Positions 34,515 through 44,361 of a stretch of 64,000 nucleotides of DNA are shown piece by piece. The position numbers and the translations under genes are program-made. The DNA is from Enterococcus alcedinis (GTDB lineage: Bacteria; Bacillota; Bacilli; Lactobacillales; Enterococcaceae): positions 38,793-102,792 of the forward strand of contig NZ_BMDT01000012.1 of NCBI RefSeq assembly GCF_014635985.1. Reading direction: 5' to 3'. A model generated the notes under the pieces. It made no database searches and was not told the origin of the DNA. It saw only the letters and a list, made by a program, of their open reading frames with translations. Numbering within the stretch: the first letter of the stretch is position 1; each line of letters opens with the position of its first letter.

Positions 34515-36446
34515 CTATTTTTTCATTTTGATGACTGTTGCACCATTTGCGAGTGAACCTTCTGTCACAGGATTCACTTCGGAGTATTGATTCGTATTCG
34601 TGACAATCATCATCACCGTTGAATCATATCCGGATTCTTTGATTGCAGCGACATCAAATGTCCCTAGTAAATCGCCTTTTTTAACAACATCGCCACTTTG
34701 TTTATCCGTTGTAAAATGTTGTCCCGCTAAATTAACCGTATCAATCCCGATGTGAATTAAGATTTCCGCCCCTTGTTCAGTGACGATACCGTAAGCGTGT
34801 TTCGTTTCATGAACAACCGATAATGTACCATCAACGGGCGCATAGACTTCGTTACTTTCTGGGATAATGGCAACACCTTTCCCCATCATTTCACTGGAAA
34901 ATACTGGATCATTGACGGTTTTCAAATCAACGAATTGACCTGAAACCGGTGATGCAACGATTTCTGTTCCGACTTCAACTGCGCCTTCTGTTGTTGTTGC
35001 GACTGTTTGTTCTACCTCAGGTTTAGATAAAAGTGTCATTTGTTTTTTACCATAAACGAGCGTTAAGCCAAAAGCAACCGCAAAAGAAATCGCCGCACAA
35101 ATTAGGAAGCTTGGTACTTTAACAGCTGAAATCGAAATAAATCCAATAACACCTGCAGGTCCCATCGAAACAGCTAACACGTGGAATAAGCCAATAAAGA
35201 TACTTGAAATCCCCGCACCAACCATTCCAAAAATAAACGGATATTTAAGTTTCAAGTTGACTCCGAAAATGGCTGGTTCGGTAATCCCTAACATCGCTGA
35301 AATTCCGGCTGAAGAAGCTAAACTTTTTTGTTTTTCATCTTTGGTAATCAATAGAACCGCAAACGTTGCTGCACCTTGTGCAATATTCGCCATCGCTGCG
35401 ACTGGGAAAATAAATGAACCGCCTGTTTTTGCAATCTCTGCTAGTAAGGTTGTTTCAATTGCTGGGAAACTCTGATGCAATCCGGTAATCACAATCGTTG
35501 AGTAAAATGTTCCAAATACGCCTAAACCAACGGCACCCGTTGTTTGATACAACCAGACTAAACTATCGGTTAACCCATCTGAAAAAGTACGCATTACAGG
35601 TCCAACCAAGGTAAAGGTCAAGAACCCGGTCAAAATAATGGCTAACATTGGTGTAAACGTGAAATCCAATACTTTCGGAATGTGTCGATGGAAAAACTGT
35701 TCCAAATTCGCCAAGATATACGATACGGCAAGAACCGGTAACACCGAACCTTGGTAACCCGCTTGAGCGACTTCTAAACCAAAAATATTCCAATAAGGCA
35801 TGGTTCCTTCTGCAATCGCATTTGCCACACCATAACCATTTACGAGGTCTGGCATAACCATTGTCATTGCCATGGCTGCACCTAAATAACCATTCCCCCC
35901 AAAACGCTTCGTTGCGGAGAATCCGACTAAAATTGGTAAAAAGGCAAAAGGAGCAGATGCCAGTAAATTGATAATCGAAGCAAAGTCCGTAATTGCAGGA
36001 AACATTTGCACGACTGATAACGGACCAAATAGACCTGGAGAAGTTAACACATTATTAATTGCCATCAATAAACCACCGGCGACTAACGCTGGAATCAGTG
36101 GAACAAAAATATCTGATAGAACTTTCGCTAACGCCATAATTGGATTTTGTTTCTTCCCTTTGGTTGCAACGTTTTTCAGTTCTTCGGTCGTGGCTTCTTC
36201 AATCCCAGTCAATTGAACCATTTCGGCACAAACTTTATTTACATCCCCGGGACCAATGATAATTTGATATTGTCCATTGGTCTCAAACGTGCCTTTAATG
36301 TCATCGTGACTGTCGAGGGCGGCTTGATCGATTGTGCTTGAATCTTTTAATACGAGACGCAAACGTGTGGCACAATGTGCGATTGCAACAAAATTATCTT
36401 CGCCTAATGCCTGAATAATCGCCAATGCTACTTTTTTATGTTCCAT
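34515..36446 (-). CDS. scrA: Sucrose-specific PTS enzyme IIBCA
   Basis: A 643-residue single-chain PTS permease, domain order B-C-A. The EIIB phosphocysteine is Cys25 in IAHCATRLR. The EIIC part spans about residues 105-460 with ten or so helices and the conserved [18 protein letters not shown]. The C-terminal EIIA carries [24 protein letters not shown] with the phospho-His. It brings sucrose in as sucrose-6-phosphate, cut by the divergent ScrB. Start preceded by AAAGGAGA; the promoter has a ScrR-type operator over its -35. Confidence 0.9.
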   Translation of the reverse strand: MEHKKVALAIIQALGEDNFVAIAHCATRLRLVLKDSSTIDQAALDSHDDIKGTFETNGQYQIIIGPGDVNKVCAEMVQLTGIEEATTEELKNVATKGKKQNPIMALAKVLSDIFVPLIPALVAGGLLMAINNVLTSPGLFGPLSVVQMFPAITDFASIINLLASAPFAFLPILVGFSATKRFGGNGYLGAAMAMTMVMPDLVNGYGVANAIAEGTMPYWNIFGLEVAQAGYQGSVLPVLAVSYILANLEQFFHRHIPKVLDFTFTPMLAIILTGFLTFTLVGPVMRTFSDGLTDSLVWLYQTTGAVGLGVFGTFYSTIVITGLHQSFPAIETTLLAEIAKTGGSFIFPVAAMANIAQGAATFAVLLITKDEKQKSLASSAGISAMLGITEPAIFGVNLKLKYPFIFGMVGAGISSIFIGLFHVLAVSMGPAGVIGFISISAVKVPSFLICAAISFAVAFGLTLVYGKKQMTLLSKPEVEQTVATTTEGAVEVGTEIVASPVSGQFVDLKTVNDPVFSSEMMGKGVAIIPESNEVYAPVDGTLSVVHETKHAYGIVTEQGAEILIHIGIDTVNLAGQHFTTDKQSGDVVKKGDLLGTFDVAAIKESGYDSTVMMIVTNTNQYSEVNPVTEGSLANGATVIKMKK

Positions 36447-36496
36447 AGTTATTTCTCCTTTTCTCTAAACGAAATGAAATCGCTTTTTCATTTCCT

Positions 36497-36524
36497 ATTA
36501 TAAGCATTCTTTCTCAATTGTCAA
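36497..36524 (-). promoter_or_regulatory. scrA promoter
   Basis: On the minus strand TTGACA (36524 to 36519) and TATAAT (36502 to 36497), both perfect hexamers, are 16 bases apart. Confidence 0.8.
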
Positions 36525-36534
36525 ACGTTTATCA
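36519..36534. promoter_or_regulatory. ScrR operator on scrA
   Basis: TGTCAAACGTTTATCA is a LacI-type palindrome covering the scrA -35. It matches the operator on scrB at 36596-36611. Confidence 0.75.
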
Positions 36535-36576
36535 TTTTATTTTTAATAATTAATTTTACATAAGTATTTATCAGTC

Positions 36577-36590
36577 GTTAAGCGCTTATT
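36577..36590. promoter_or_regulatory. Possible cre or extra operator between scrA and scrB
   Basis: GTTAAGCGCTTATT contains the perfect palindrome TAAGCGCTTA. It resembles a catabolite-response element, with several mismatches to the consensus. Confidence 0.4.
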
Positions 36591-36595
36591 TAAAA

Positions 36596-36611
36596 TGTCA
36601 TACGTTTGACA
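36596..36611. promoter_or_regulatory. ScrR operator on scrB
   Basis: TGTCATACGTTTGACA is a near-perfect LacI-type palindrome whose right arm contains the scrB -35. Confidence 0.78.
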
Positions 36612-36634
36612 TTTATGACATTTTACGTTATCTT
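36606..36634 (+). promoter_or_regulatory. scrB promoter
   Basis: TTGACA (36606-36611) and TATCTT (36629-36634) are 17 bases apart, about 40 bases before the scrB start. Confidence 0.78.
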
Positions 36635-36671
36635 TAACTGCAAAAGAAGACACTTACAAAGGAGCATATTT

Positions 36672-38159
36672 ATGACAATCAATGAATGGACACGTGCCTT
36701 ACGCTATCAGTCGTATGATTCTTGGTCAATTGATTATTTAGAAAAACTAACGCAAAGCGTTCAACAATCGACATGGCGCATGGCTTATCACATTCAACCA
36801 AAAACAGGACTTTTAAACGATCCGAACGGTTTTTCCTTTTTTAACGGACGTTGGCATTTATTTTACCAAGCCTATCCTTTCGGTCCGGTTCATGGACTAA
36901 AATCTTGGTACCACCTTTCGTCAACCAATTTAATTGATTGGCAAGATGAAGGGTATGGCCTCTTACCCGATCATCCCATGGATAGTCACGGCGTTTACTC
37001 AGGAACGGCGATTGCTGTTGAGGATCAATTGTTACTCGCTTATACAGGAAACGTTCGTGATGAAAACTGGGAACGTTTAACTTACCAAATGGGCGCTTGG
37101 ATGGACAAAAACAATCAAATTCAAAAAATCAATCAACCCTTAATCCCGGCACCGCCTGCTGGCTATACGACTCATTTTCGTGATCCGCAAGTCATTCGTT
37201 ACGCCGAACGTTATTTACTAATTATTGGTGCTCAAACTAATCAAGAAGAAGGTCGCGTCCTTGTGTATCAAAGCGATACTTTAACTGATTGGGAATTGCT
37301 TGGTGAATTGCAATTTACTGATCAGTCACTTGGTTTCATGGTTGAATGCCCGACACTTGTGTTCATTGATGAAAAACCGGTTCTGATTTTCTGTCCTCAA
37401 GGGATGGATAAGAATGATTTAGCTTATCAAAACATTTATCCGAATACTTACATCGTTGGCGAATCCTTTGATTTAGAAACGTTAACGATTCATAACCCTA
37501 GCCCGATTCAAAACTTAGATGAAGGGTTTGATTTATATGCCACACAAGGCTTTTGCGCACCGGATGGTCGAATCTTAAGTGTTGGTTGGGCCGGTTTACC
37601 TGAAATTGAATACCCAACAGATCGCGAAGGCTGGGCTCATAGTTTGAGCCTCATTCGTGAGTTGTCATTAAAAGACAACCGACTTTACCAACAACCAGTG
37701 AAAGAATACGAAAATCTACGTCAAAACGTTCAATCTTTTAACGGTGAACTTAGCGATTTAACTTGTATCAAAGGAAATCAAAAGAACACATATGAACTCG
37801 AAATCGATTTGCCAAAAGCAACTACAGGAACCTTGTATTTATTTGCCGACCAAACAAACAAACACCACTTAGCGCTCCACTTTGATACGAAACATGGTAA
37901 AATGATTTTAGATCGTTCACAAACCGATGAGCCTTTTGCGCAAGCATTTGGCGAAACACGAAGCGTCGATTTCACCGCCAATCAGTCGTTACAACTACAA
38001 ATCTTTGCGGATCAATCAATCTGTGAAATCTTTGTAAATAACGGTGAAAAAGTGCTAACCTCACGTGTCTTTCCGACAGAAAATGCGCACCATCTCTTTC
38101 TTGAAGGTCAAGGTGGCCATTACGAAGGAAACATTTGGAATTTACGGTCTGCACTATAA
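36672..38159 (+). CDS. scrB: Sucrose-6-phosphate hydrolase
   Basis: A 495-residue GH32 enzyme. The nucleophile is Asp50 in GLLNDPNG, RDP is at 170-172, and the acid/base is Glu225 in VECPTL. No signal peptide. It splits the sucrose-6-phosphate delivered by ScrA into glucose-6-phosphate and fructose. The start at 36672 follows AAAGGAGC; the in-frame extension to 36606 would begin inside the promoter. Co-transcribed with scrR. It is a clear paralogue of the GH32 at 18483, which belongs to an ABC system. Confidence 0.93.
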   Translation: MTINEWTRALRYQSYDSWSIDYLEKLTQSVQQSTWRMAYHIQPKTGLLNDPNGFSFFNGRWHLFYQAYPFGPVHGLKSWYHLSSTNLIDWQDEGYGLLPDHPMDSHGVYSGTAIAVEDQLLLAYTGNVRDENWERLTYQMGAWMDKNNQIQKINQPLIPAPPAGYTTHFRDPQVIRYAERYLLIIGAQTNQEEGRVLVYQSDTLTDWELLGELQFTDQSLGFMVECPTLVFIDEKPVLIFCPQGMDKNDLAYQNIYPNTYIVGESFDLETLTIHNPSPIQNLDEGFDLYATQGFCAPDGRILSVGWAGLPEIEYPTDREGWAHSLSLIRELSLKDNRLYQQPVKEYENLRQNVQSFNGELSDLTCIKGNQKNTYELEIDLPKATTGTLYLFADQTNKHHLALHFDTKHGKMILDRSQTDEPFAQAFGETRSVDFTANQSLQLQIFADQSICEIFVNNGEKVLTSRVFPTENAHHLFLEGQGGHYEGNIWNLRSAL

Positions 38160-38177
38160 CTTTAAGGAGTTACACTC

Positions 38178-39161
38178 ATGACGATTAAACTGACCGATGT
38201 CGCAAAAAGAGCCGGTGTATCACCGACAACTGTTTCAAGAGTCATTAATAACTATGGTTCACTTAGCCAAAAAACAATCGATAAAGTCCACGTTGCGATG
38301 AATGAATTAAATTATCAACCGAATTCCTTGGCTCGTTCCCTGCAAGGTAAAAACACGCAATTAATTGGACTCATTTTCCCAACGGTTGCGAACCCTTTTT
38401 TCGGTGAATTGGTTGAAAAATTAGAAACCAAATTTTTCGAGCGTGGTTATAAATCGATTCTTTGCAACAGCGCTAATAATAGCGAAAAAGAGCGAAATTA
38501 TTTAAAGATGTTAGCAGCCAATAAAGTCGATGGGATTATTGCTGGGGCACATAATCTTGGGATTAAAGAATACGAAGATTACGTCTTACCGATTGTTTCC
38601 TTTGACCGTGCACTCGCAAATAGTATCCCGATTGTCGGTGGCGATAATTTCGAAGGTGGTTATCAAGCAACGGAACATTTGGTAGCCGGTGGCAATCAAA
38701 AAATTGGGATTATTACTGGTAGTAATGCTTCGAACTCACCAACCAATGAGCGTCTTTCTGGTTACAAAGCTTGTTTGAAAGAACATCAGTTACAAGAACA
38801 CGTTTTTCGCTTTGAAGCTTTTGAAAATTCACTAGCACTCAAAAAAATGAAGATCAAACGCATTTTGACTGAAGAATCCCTCGACGCCCTTTTTTGTACC
38901 GATGATTTAACAGCTTTACTAGTCATCAATACGTGCGAAGAATTAGGCATTTCGATTCCAGGACAATTAAAACTCATCGGTTATGACGGAACGACTTTTA
39001 TCCAAAATTTCTTTTCACACTTAACAACTGTGGTTCAGCCGATTGATGATTTAGCCGAGTTACTCGTGGATCTACTCCTTCAGCGAATCACCCATCCAGA
39101 TAAAAAATTAGAAGCTCTTTATAAATTACCGGTCCGTGTCTTACAAGGACAAACGACCTAA
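38178..39161 (+). CDS. scrR: LacI-family repressor of the sucrose genes
   Basis: A 327-residue LacI regulator: helix-turn-helix MTIKLTDVAKRAGVSPTTVSRVINNYGSLSQKTIDKVHVAMNELNYQPN, then a sugar-binding domain (LIGLIFPTVANPFFGELV, DALFCTDDLTALLVINTCEELG, LIGYDGT). It follows scrB by 18 bases with TAAGGAG upstream. The paired palindromes at 36519 and 36596 are its likely sites, repressing scrA and its own scrB-scrR operon until sucrose is present. Confidence 0.9.
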   Translation: MTIKLTDVAKRAGVSPTTVSRVINNYGSLSQKTIDKVHVAMNELNYQPNSLARSLQGKNTQLIGLIFPTVANPFFGELVEKLETKFFERGYKSILCNSANNSEKERNYLKMLAANKVDGIIAGAHNLGIKEYEDYVLPIVSFDRALANSIPIVGGDNFEGGYQATEHLVAGGNQKIGIITGSNASNSPTNERLSGYKACLKEHQLQEHVFRFEAFENSLALKKMKIKRILTEESLDALFCTDDLTALLVINTCEELGISIPGQLKLIGYDGTTFIQNFFSHLTTVVQPIDDLAELLVDLLLQRITHPDKKLEALYKLPVRVLQGQTT

Positions 39162-39162
39162 A

Positions 39163-39206
39163 AAAACCCTCGATTCCAGCGAATAATCGCGTGAATCGAG
39201 GGTTTT
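39163..39206. terminator. Bidirectional intrinsic terminator
   Basis: Fourteen-base perfect arms AAAACCCTCGATTC and GAATCGAGGGTTTT lie between the convergent scrR and PAP2 genes. Confidence 0.88.
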
Positions 39207-39211
39207 ATTTT

Positions 39212-40012
39212 TCAGTTGATTTCTTTTCCAAAAAACTTGTTTTTCAATACATAAAATAACATTAAGGTGATCGTCGCTCCCATCAAGACATCCGAAGCAA
39301 AATGGGCGCCAACAATCACTCGACTAAGCATCACGCAAGCAATCCAAGCTCCGGTAAACCAGACAATCAAGGTCTCATATTTTTTAAGCCCTTTTAGCCA
39401 TAATGGTAACAAGGTTATCCAAACCATTGTGGCACTATTGGCAGCATGTCCGGATGGAAAAGACATGCGTTCATTGTCTGTCGTGAATTTTTGAATGGCG
39501 TACCATGGCGTAAATTGTGTCGCAGGGTCCGTCATCGCACGGTAACGCTCACGCCCCCAGAGCATTTTTAATAACGTCACAATCACAATCGGAGCCAGTG
39601 ATAAAATCACACCAACAATCGCAATTTTCCGAACAACTTCATAATCTTTTTCTTGAATTCGTGTTGCTAAATAACCAAAAACAACAAAATAAATGACTAG
39701 TAAAAGAACAAAAATAATCATCGTTAAATCCAAATGCACTTTACTTAAAAAGGCTCCGGTCAATACGTTATATACCGCTAGCAAACCGAAACCAATTTTT
39801 TTCCACCAACTTTTTTTCCAATTGATTTTAAGTAAGGCAAAGGCGCTAAAAGCACCCATATAAGCCAAAATAAGTTCACCAAATGACTCAAAAAACCAAC
39901 CAAACGTACTTTCTGGGTTAAATAACACATTAGAAATCGCTAAATCTTGGAAAGTAAACATTCCTAGCAATAAGACAAAAAGGACAGTTAAAAGCGATTG
40001 GGTCTTCTTCAT
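39212..40012 (-). CDS. PAP2-family membrane phosphatase
   Basis: A 266-residue membrane protein with a long N-terminal helical part and the three acid-phosphatase motifs: KMLWGRERYRAM (about 169-180), FPSGHAANSA (about 197-206) and SRVIVGAHFASDV (about 237-249). These catalytic residues face outside the membrane. It probably removes phosphate from a lipid such as undecaprenyl pyrophosphate or phosphatidic acid. It lies 9 bases after the esterase gene on the same strand. Confidence 0.85.
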   Translation of the reverse strand: MKKTQSLLTVLFVLLLGMFTFQDLAISNVLFNPESTFGWFFESFGELILAYMGAFSAFALLKINWKKSWWKKIGFGLLAVYNVLTGAFLSKVHLDLTMIIFVLLLVIYFVVFGYLATRIQEKDYEVVRKIAIVGVILSLAPIVIVTLLKMLWGRERYRAMTDPATQFTPWYAIQKFTTDNERMSFPSGHAANSATMVWITLLPLWLKGLKKYETLIVWFTGAWIACVMLSRVIVGAHFASDVLMGATITLMLFYVLKNKFFGKEIN

Positions 40013-40021
40013 TCACTTCAC

Positions 40022-41128
40022 CTATACTTTATTTTTTCTGATAAAAGCAGCAATATCATTGATACAATCTTCGGCTTGTGGATAATTCCCAATATGATCG
40101 ATATAAGCATGTCCCAACCCACAATAATAAGTAAAGGTTACATCGACGCCTAAATCTTTTAACTTTTTCGCATAGGCCAAGCTTTCGATTGTTAAATAGT
40201 CATGTTCCCCCGAACTAATCATCGTAACTGGAGACTTTGGACTAACATCGGCATACGGGGTCAAATACTTATTCATCACATCATTGTTCCCTAAAATTTT
40301 TTCGAGCATGCCTTGCGCTTGACTAAGCATTTCAATACCTGGCTTGATTAACGCTTCGTGTTTCTCGTACATATCAATATCAGCTAACGTAAATGTCGTG
40401 TATTGATCTTTAATACCTCCCATATTAACGGTCGGATAAAGTAAGATTTGTCCACGAACAAGCTGTGTTCCTTCTTCAATGTCACGATTGCTACAGTAAA
40501 GTGTTAAATTACCGCCCGCACTATCCCCACCAACAAAGATATTCTTTCCGTCACCACCAAGTTTCGTTGCCTGTTCGCCAATCCATTTTAAGACGGTAAA
40601 ACAGTCTGTGTGTCCTAACGGATAAGGATTTTCTGGCGCCAAACGATAATCAACACCGACTGCAATCATTCCAGTGGTTGTTACAAATAATTTCAGCGCT
40701 TCCGACACAACTTCGGTACGGCCAGCAAAGAAACCACCGCCGTGAATAAAGTATAAAATCGGTGCATTTGATAAGGTTTTTTCACTTTTAAAAATGGTAA
40801 TCGGAATCTCATAGCCATCTTCTGCTTTTACCGTTTGATGCATCTCTTCAACTTTTTCAGTGACAATTGGCGTACTATCGACACTGTTGAAGATTTTACG
40901 CAATCGTTCATTAGACTTCGGACTACCATCCATTTTCATTAAATTCTTTGGCATAAACTTCATAAGTAGCCCCATCTTTTTGAGGGCCTTATACAAACGG
41001 GGATCGACTGCCCCTTTAATATCGGAATCGGGAATCGGTTTGACAATGATTTCAACCCCACGTTTCACTTCTTTGTATTGTTTTTCTTGAATTTTTTTTA
41101 CGAGTTCAGGATCATATTTTCGGCTCAT
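40022..41128 (-). CDS. Alpha/beta-hydrolase esterase of the hormone-sensitive-lipase group
   Basis: A 368-residue esterase. The oxyanion motif HGGG is at 129-132, the nucleophile Ser203 is in GGDSAGGNLTL, and the catalytic His is in GLGHAYID near the end, preceded by an Asp in SGEHDYLTIE. The 100-residue N-terminal cap is typical. No signal peptide, so it acts on small esters in the cytoplasm. Start preceded by AAGGAGGC; it follows the GH3 gene by about 28 bases. Confidence 0.85.
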   Translation of the reverse strand: MSRKYDPELVKKIQEKQYKEVKRGVEIIVKPIPDSDIKGAVDPRLYKALKKMGLLMKFMPKNLMKMDGSPKSNERLRKIFNSVDSTPIVTEKVEEMHQTVKAEDGYEIPITIFKSEKTLSNAPILYFIHGGGFFAGRTEVVSEALKLFVTTTGMIAVGVDYRLAPENPYPLGHTDCFTVLKWIGEQATKLGGDGKNIFVGGDSAGGNLTLYCSNRDIEEGTQLVRGQILLYPTVNMGGIKDQYTTFTLADIDMYEKHEALIKPGIEMLSQAQGMLEKILGNNDVMNKYLTPYADVSPKSPVTMISSGEHDYLTIESLAYAKKLKDLGVDVTFTYYCGLGHAYIDHIGNYPQAEDCINDIAAFIRKNKV

Positions 41129-41156
41129 TTGATTGCCTCCTTCTTTCTTATGCTAC

Positions 41157-42902
41157 TTACTTTAACTCATCACGTCCACAATAGGGATCAACCGGTGAGA
41201 CACCCGTAAACGGCGCTCTGCCTAATAAACGATCCATTGTTGCAGCGATTGTGTAAGGCGATGCGGTATAACTATTGACTACTGTTTCAATCATCGGTAC
41301 GTCTAATAAATGATACGGGTTGGCAAAGCTGACAAAAGCCGTTGGAATATCTTTAACAAACCACGGAATATCATTACCTAACGCATCAAAGGCTAAACGT
41401 ACCACGACTTCGTTACTTGATGTTCCCATATTCGCCACAATTAAAGCAGCATCATATTGATCAGTAAAGTCACGCATCGGACTTTGCATATCTCCAAGCG
41501 ATGTCATCATTTCTTCACTGACGTCGCCAGCCATTAATTTCGCGGCATCAATATTTCCTAAGCGATTGCGTAAATGAACTTCGAATCCTTCTTTTTCTAA
41601 AGCTTCTTTGACCATTTTAGCAAACGAACTTTCTTTAGATAGACTGCGTTCAATCACATTTAAATACAAACGTTTATGTTTAATAGGGTCCAATGGTAAA
41701 AGTGCTTGCGTATCTTTGACCAGCGTTACCGCTTCATTTGCACACTCTTTCGCCCACTCGATATACGTCGCATGATTCATCGCTGCTGCTAATTCGGATT
41801 TGTCTGGTACCAATGTGCCCTTGGCTTGTTTTTCATGAAGGTTTAGTGATGCTTTGGTTGCTAAAATACGTGTCACCGCTTCATTCAGGCGTTCTTCGGT
41901 TAAAACACCTTCTTGGTAACCTTCTAACATGTATTGATAATCCTCTGCAAGACTGCGGTTAAATAAAAACATATCACACCCTCTGACAATCGCTTGAGGA
42001 ACGGCCTCTTTACGACTCATGAAGCTCGTAAAACCAACCATCAGCGTTGCGTCCGTTACAATCAAACCATTAAAATTCAACTCATCGCGTAACACACCAT
42101 TCAATAATTCGGGTGACAGACTTCCAGGTGTATAACGCTCTTCTTTCGTTGCTTTTGGATTGATTGCTTCTACCATATTTGGTTGGGCGATGTGTCCAAC
42201 CATCACTGTTTTAGCCCCCTCTTCAATTAATTCACCATAAATTCGACCAAAACTTTCACGCCATTCATCTGCAGGTAAATCATTAATACTCGTTAGTAAA
42301 TGCTGATCACGCTCATCCACACCATCTCCAGGAAAATGTTTAATACTCACAGCCATGTTTTCTTCATCTGCAGCCTTCAAATACCCTTTACTCATCGTAA
42401 GAATCGTTTCGACACTGCGACCAAATGTCCGTAAATTCGTAATTGGATTTCGGAAATTCCTATCAATATCAACAATCGGTGCAAACGCCCAGTTAATCCC
42501 AACGGCGGCGCCTTGAGCACAACTGACTTTTCCTAAACGATAGCCCATCTCTGCATTGTTCGTTGCTGCAACACCCATTGGCATGCCAAAATTTGTGCCT
42601 TCCATCGCAGCTCCTTGTCCACCAGATTCTAAATTGGCTGCAATTAACAAAGGGATTTTCGACTGTTCTTGTAGATAAGCATGGGTCTCAATTAAATTTT
42701 CCCCAGTTGTCGGACGATACATAATCCCACCAACTTGAATGTCTTTTGTTAAATAATCCAATGCACCACGATCATCCGACATCCCAATCGTACAAAACAA
42801 CTGACCGATTTTTTCTTCCACCGTCATTTGTTCTAATGTCGACACCACCCAATCAATTGCTCCTTGTTCAAGATTAAAAGGTTTTGCTTTTAAATTAACC
42901 AT
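41157..42902 (-). CDS. GH3 beta-N-acetylhexosaminidase-like enzyme
   Basis: A 581-residue GH3 protein. The NagZ-type loop KHFPGDGVDERDQH (188-201) and nucleophile Asp284 in LIVTDATLMVGF are present, with a C-terminal alpha/beta domain (about 385-570). Longer than NagZ of Gram-negatives, like the two-domain Firmicute enzymes. No signal peptide, so it would cut imported N-acetylhexosaminides or muropeptide sugars, or possibly plant beta-glycosides. The start overlaps the stop of the membrane protein gene by 8 bases, so they are co-translated. Confidence 0.85.
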   Translation of the reverse strand: MVNLKAKPFNLEQGAIDWVVSTLEQMTVEEKIGQLFCTIGMSDDRGALDYLTKDIQVGGIMYRPTTGENLIETHAYLQEQSKIPLLIAANLESGGQGAAMEGTNFGMPMGVAATNNAEMGYRLGKVSCAQGAAVGINWAFAPIVDIDRNFRNPITNLRTFGRSVETILTMSKGYLKAADEENMAVSIKHFPGDGVDERDQHLLTSINDLPADEWRESFGRIYGELIEEGAKTVMVGHIAQPNMVEAINPKATKEERYTPGSLSPELLNGVLRDELNFNGLIVTDATLMVGFTSFMSRKEAVPQAIVRGCDMFLFNRSLAEDYQYMLEGYQEGVLTEERLNEAVTRILATKASLNLHEKQAKGTLVPDKSELAAAMNHATYIEWAKECANEAVTLVKDTQALLPLDPIKHKRLYLNVIERSLSKESSFAKMVKEALEKEGFEVHLRNRLGNIDAAKLMAGDVSEEMMTSLGDMQSPMRDFTDQYDAALIVANMGTSSNEVVVRLAFDALGNDIPWFVKDIPTAFVSFANPYHLLDVPMIETVVNSYTASPYTIAATMDRLLGRAPFTGVSPVDPYCGRDELK

Positions 42903-43404
42903 TTTCTGACACTCCTTCGTTTTTTGTTTTCATTTGATAATCATCCATCGTTAACTCAATAACTACGTATCCGACAATGGCGGACATTATAATCGCTGTT
43001 ACGACTTTAATACTAAAACCAATAAAATGATTGATTGCACCAATCCCAAGTAACTGTGGGATGAGAATAAAACAAACACCTGAAACAATTAAAGTTAAGA
43101 CACTAAGAATCAAACTACGATACAGATTTTTCTTAGGAAAAATACTAGACAAGACACTTGGTTTTCGTTGACTAAGATTAAAGCGATCTTTTGTCAGCGC
43201 TTTCGGTAAATTAAAAAAACCAGCAGCTGGACAAAATACAGCAAGAATCACTAATCCAATAAATAAATCATTCGAAATCGCATCAAACGTTAACTTCCCT
43301 GTGAAATTTCTAAAGTTAATCAAATAAAACAGGCCATTAATAAAAATATTAAATAAAACAAAGTCGGTCATCAATTTTTTAACGCGGTACTGATTGAGTG
43401 TCAT
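42895..43404 (-). CDS. Four-helix membrane protein of unknown function
   Basis: A 169-residue protein with four hydrophobic segments (about residues 15-31, 45-64, 90-112 and 122-145). I do not recognise the family. The ATG at 43404 is 7 bases after AAAGGGG; an ATG two codons upstream is too close to the binding site. It overlaps the GH3 gene and follows an AraC-type gene, suggesting a shared transcript and a possible role in uptake or sensing of the GH3 substrate. Confidence 0.6.
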   Translation of the reverse strand: MTLNQYRVKKLMTDFVLFNIFINGLFYLINFRNFTGKLTFDAISNDLFIGLVILAVFCPAAGFFNLPKALTKDRFNLSQRKPSVLSSIFPKKNLYRSLILSVLTLIVSGVCFILIPQLLGIGAINHFIGFSIKVVTAIIMSAIVGYVVIELTMDDYQMKTKNEGVSENG

Positions 43405-43473
43405 ACTCATTCCCCTTTATGTTTTAATTGCAATATTGGACATAAAGAACAGTCAGTTATTTCTTCTTCGCTT

Positions 43474-44361
43474 TCACGCTTCCTTTATTGCATGCTTTTT
43501 ACGAAACTGAACCGGTGTGTCTTGATAGATTTTTTTAAATTGTTTAATTAACGCCTTCGTGCTTGGAAATCCGTGTTTTTGACTAATCATTTCAATCGTT
43601 TGTTCTCCCGACATAATCTCTGGAAAGGCCTGATACAAACGATATTCATTTAAATAGTTTAAAAAAGATTGCCCAAAAATCGTTTTAAACATTCTTGAAA
43701 AATGCTCTCTTGAAAAGCTAAACTGATTGGCAATCTCTTCTAATGACATTTTCTCTGTATAATTTTGATGGACATAATCCAAAATCTCTTGATTCAACTT
43801 TTTGGAAGAATGACTCGGTAATTGGAAGTGATCATCCTCCAACAAATGCTGCGTACTGAGTAAATAAAAGAGCTCTAATAACTCTGACTGAATTCGTAAA
43901 TTTGAAAATGGCGTCGGCTGATTGGCTAACGCTAAAATCGTTCGAAACAACCGACGAATTTCTGAATACGTCTTTTCTGTCTTCCCCATATCAAAATACA
44001 TTTGATCAATGTTCGGCAATATTTGTGCCACAAAATCATAAGAAATAATAAAACAAATTAACTCAAAACGTCCTTCTAAAGAACCTCTCATCTCATGTAC
44101 TTCCCCAGAATTAATCACAAAAAACGTCTCATCTTGATATTTTTTATCTTGATTATTTTTCCGTAAAGTCAATTGACCTTTGATTAAGTAACTAATTTCA
44201 AGGCTTCGATGCCAATGCATGGGGACATGTGAAATCGCGTTATTACCGCTACCTAATTTTGTTACTTGATTTAACAATTCAGGTTGATCACTTGAAAAAT
44301 GCAAGACTTTCATTGGTAAATCGTGATCCATTTCGACACGTTCATAGATTGTCTGGTTCAT
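43474..44361 (-). CDS. AraC-family regulator with cupin sensor domain
   Basis: A 295-residue regulator. The N-terminal half is a sugar-binding cupin (HVPMHWHRSLEISYLIKGQLTLRKNNQ, ETFFVINSGEVHEM); the C-terminal 100 residues carry the two AraC helix-turn-helix motifs (MSLEEIANQFSFSREHFSRMFKTIFGQSFLNYL and IEMISQKHGFPSTKALIKQFKKIYQDTPVQFRKK). Start preceded by GAAGGAGTG. It is divergent from the first GH43 gene and upstream of the membrane protein/GH3/esterase genes, and either could be its target. Confidence 0.87.
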   Translation of the reverse strand: MNQTIYERVEMDHDLPMKVLHFSSDQPELLNQVTKLGSGNNAISHVPMHWHRSLEISYLIKGQLTLRKNNQDKKYQDETFFVINSGEVHEMRGSLEGRFELICFIISYDFVAQILPNIDQMYFDMGKTEKTYSEIRRLFRTILALANQPTPFSNLRIQSELLELFYLLSTQHLLEDDHFQLPSHSSKKLNQEILDYVHQNYTEKMSLEEIANQFSFSREHFSRMFKTIFGQSFLNYLNEYRLYQAFPEIMSGEQTIEMISQKHGFPSTKALIKQFKKIYQDTPVQFRKKHAIKEA

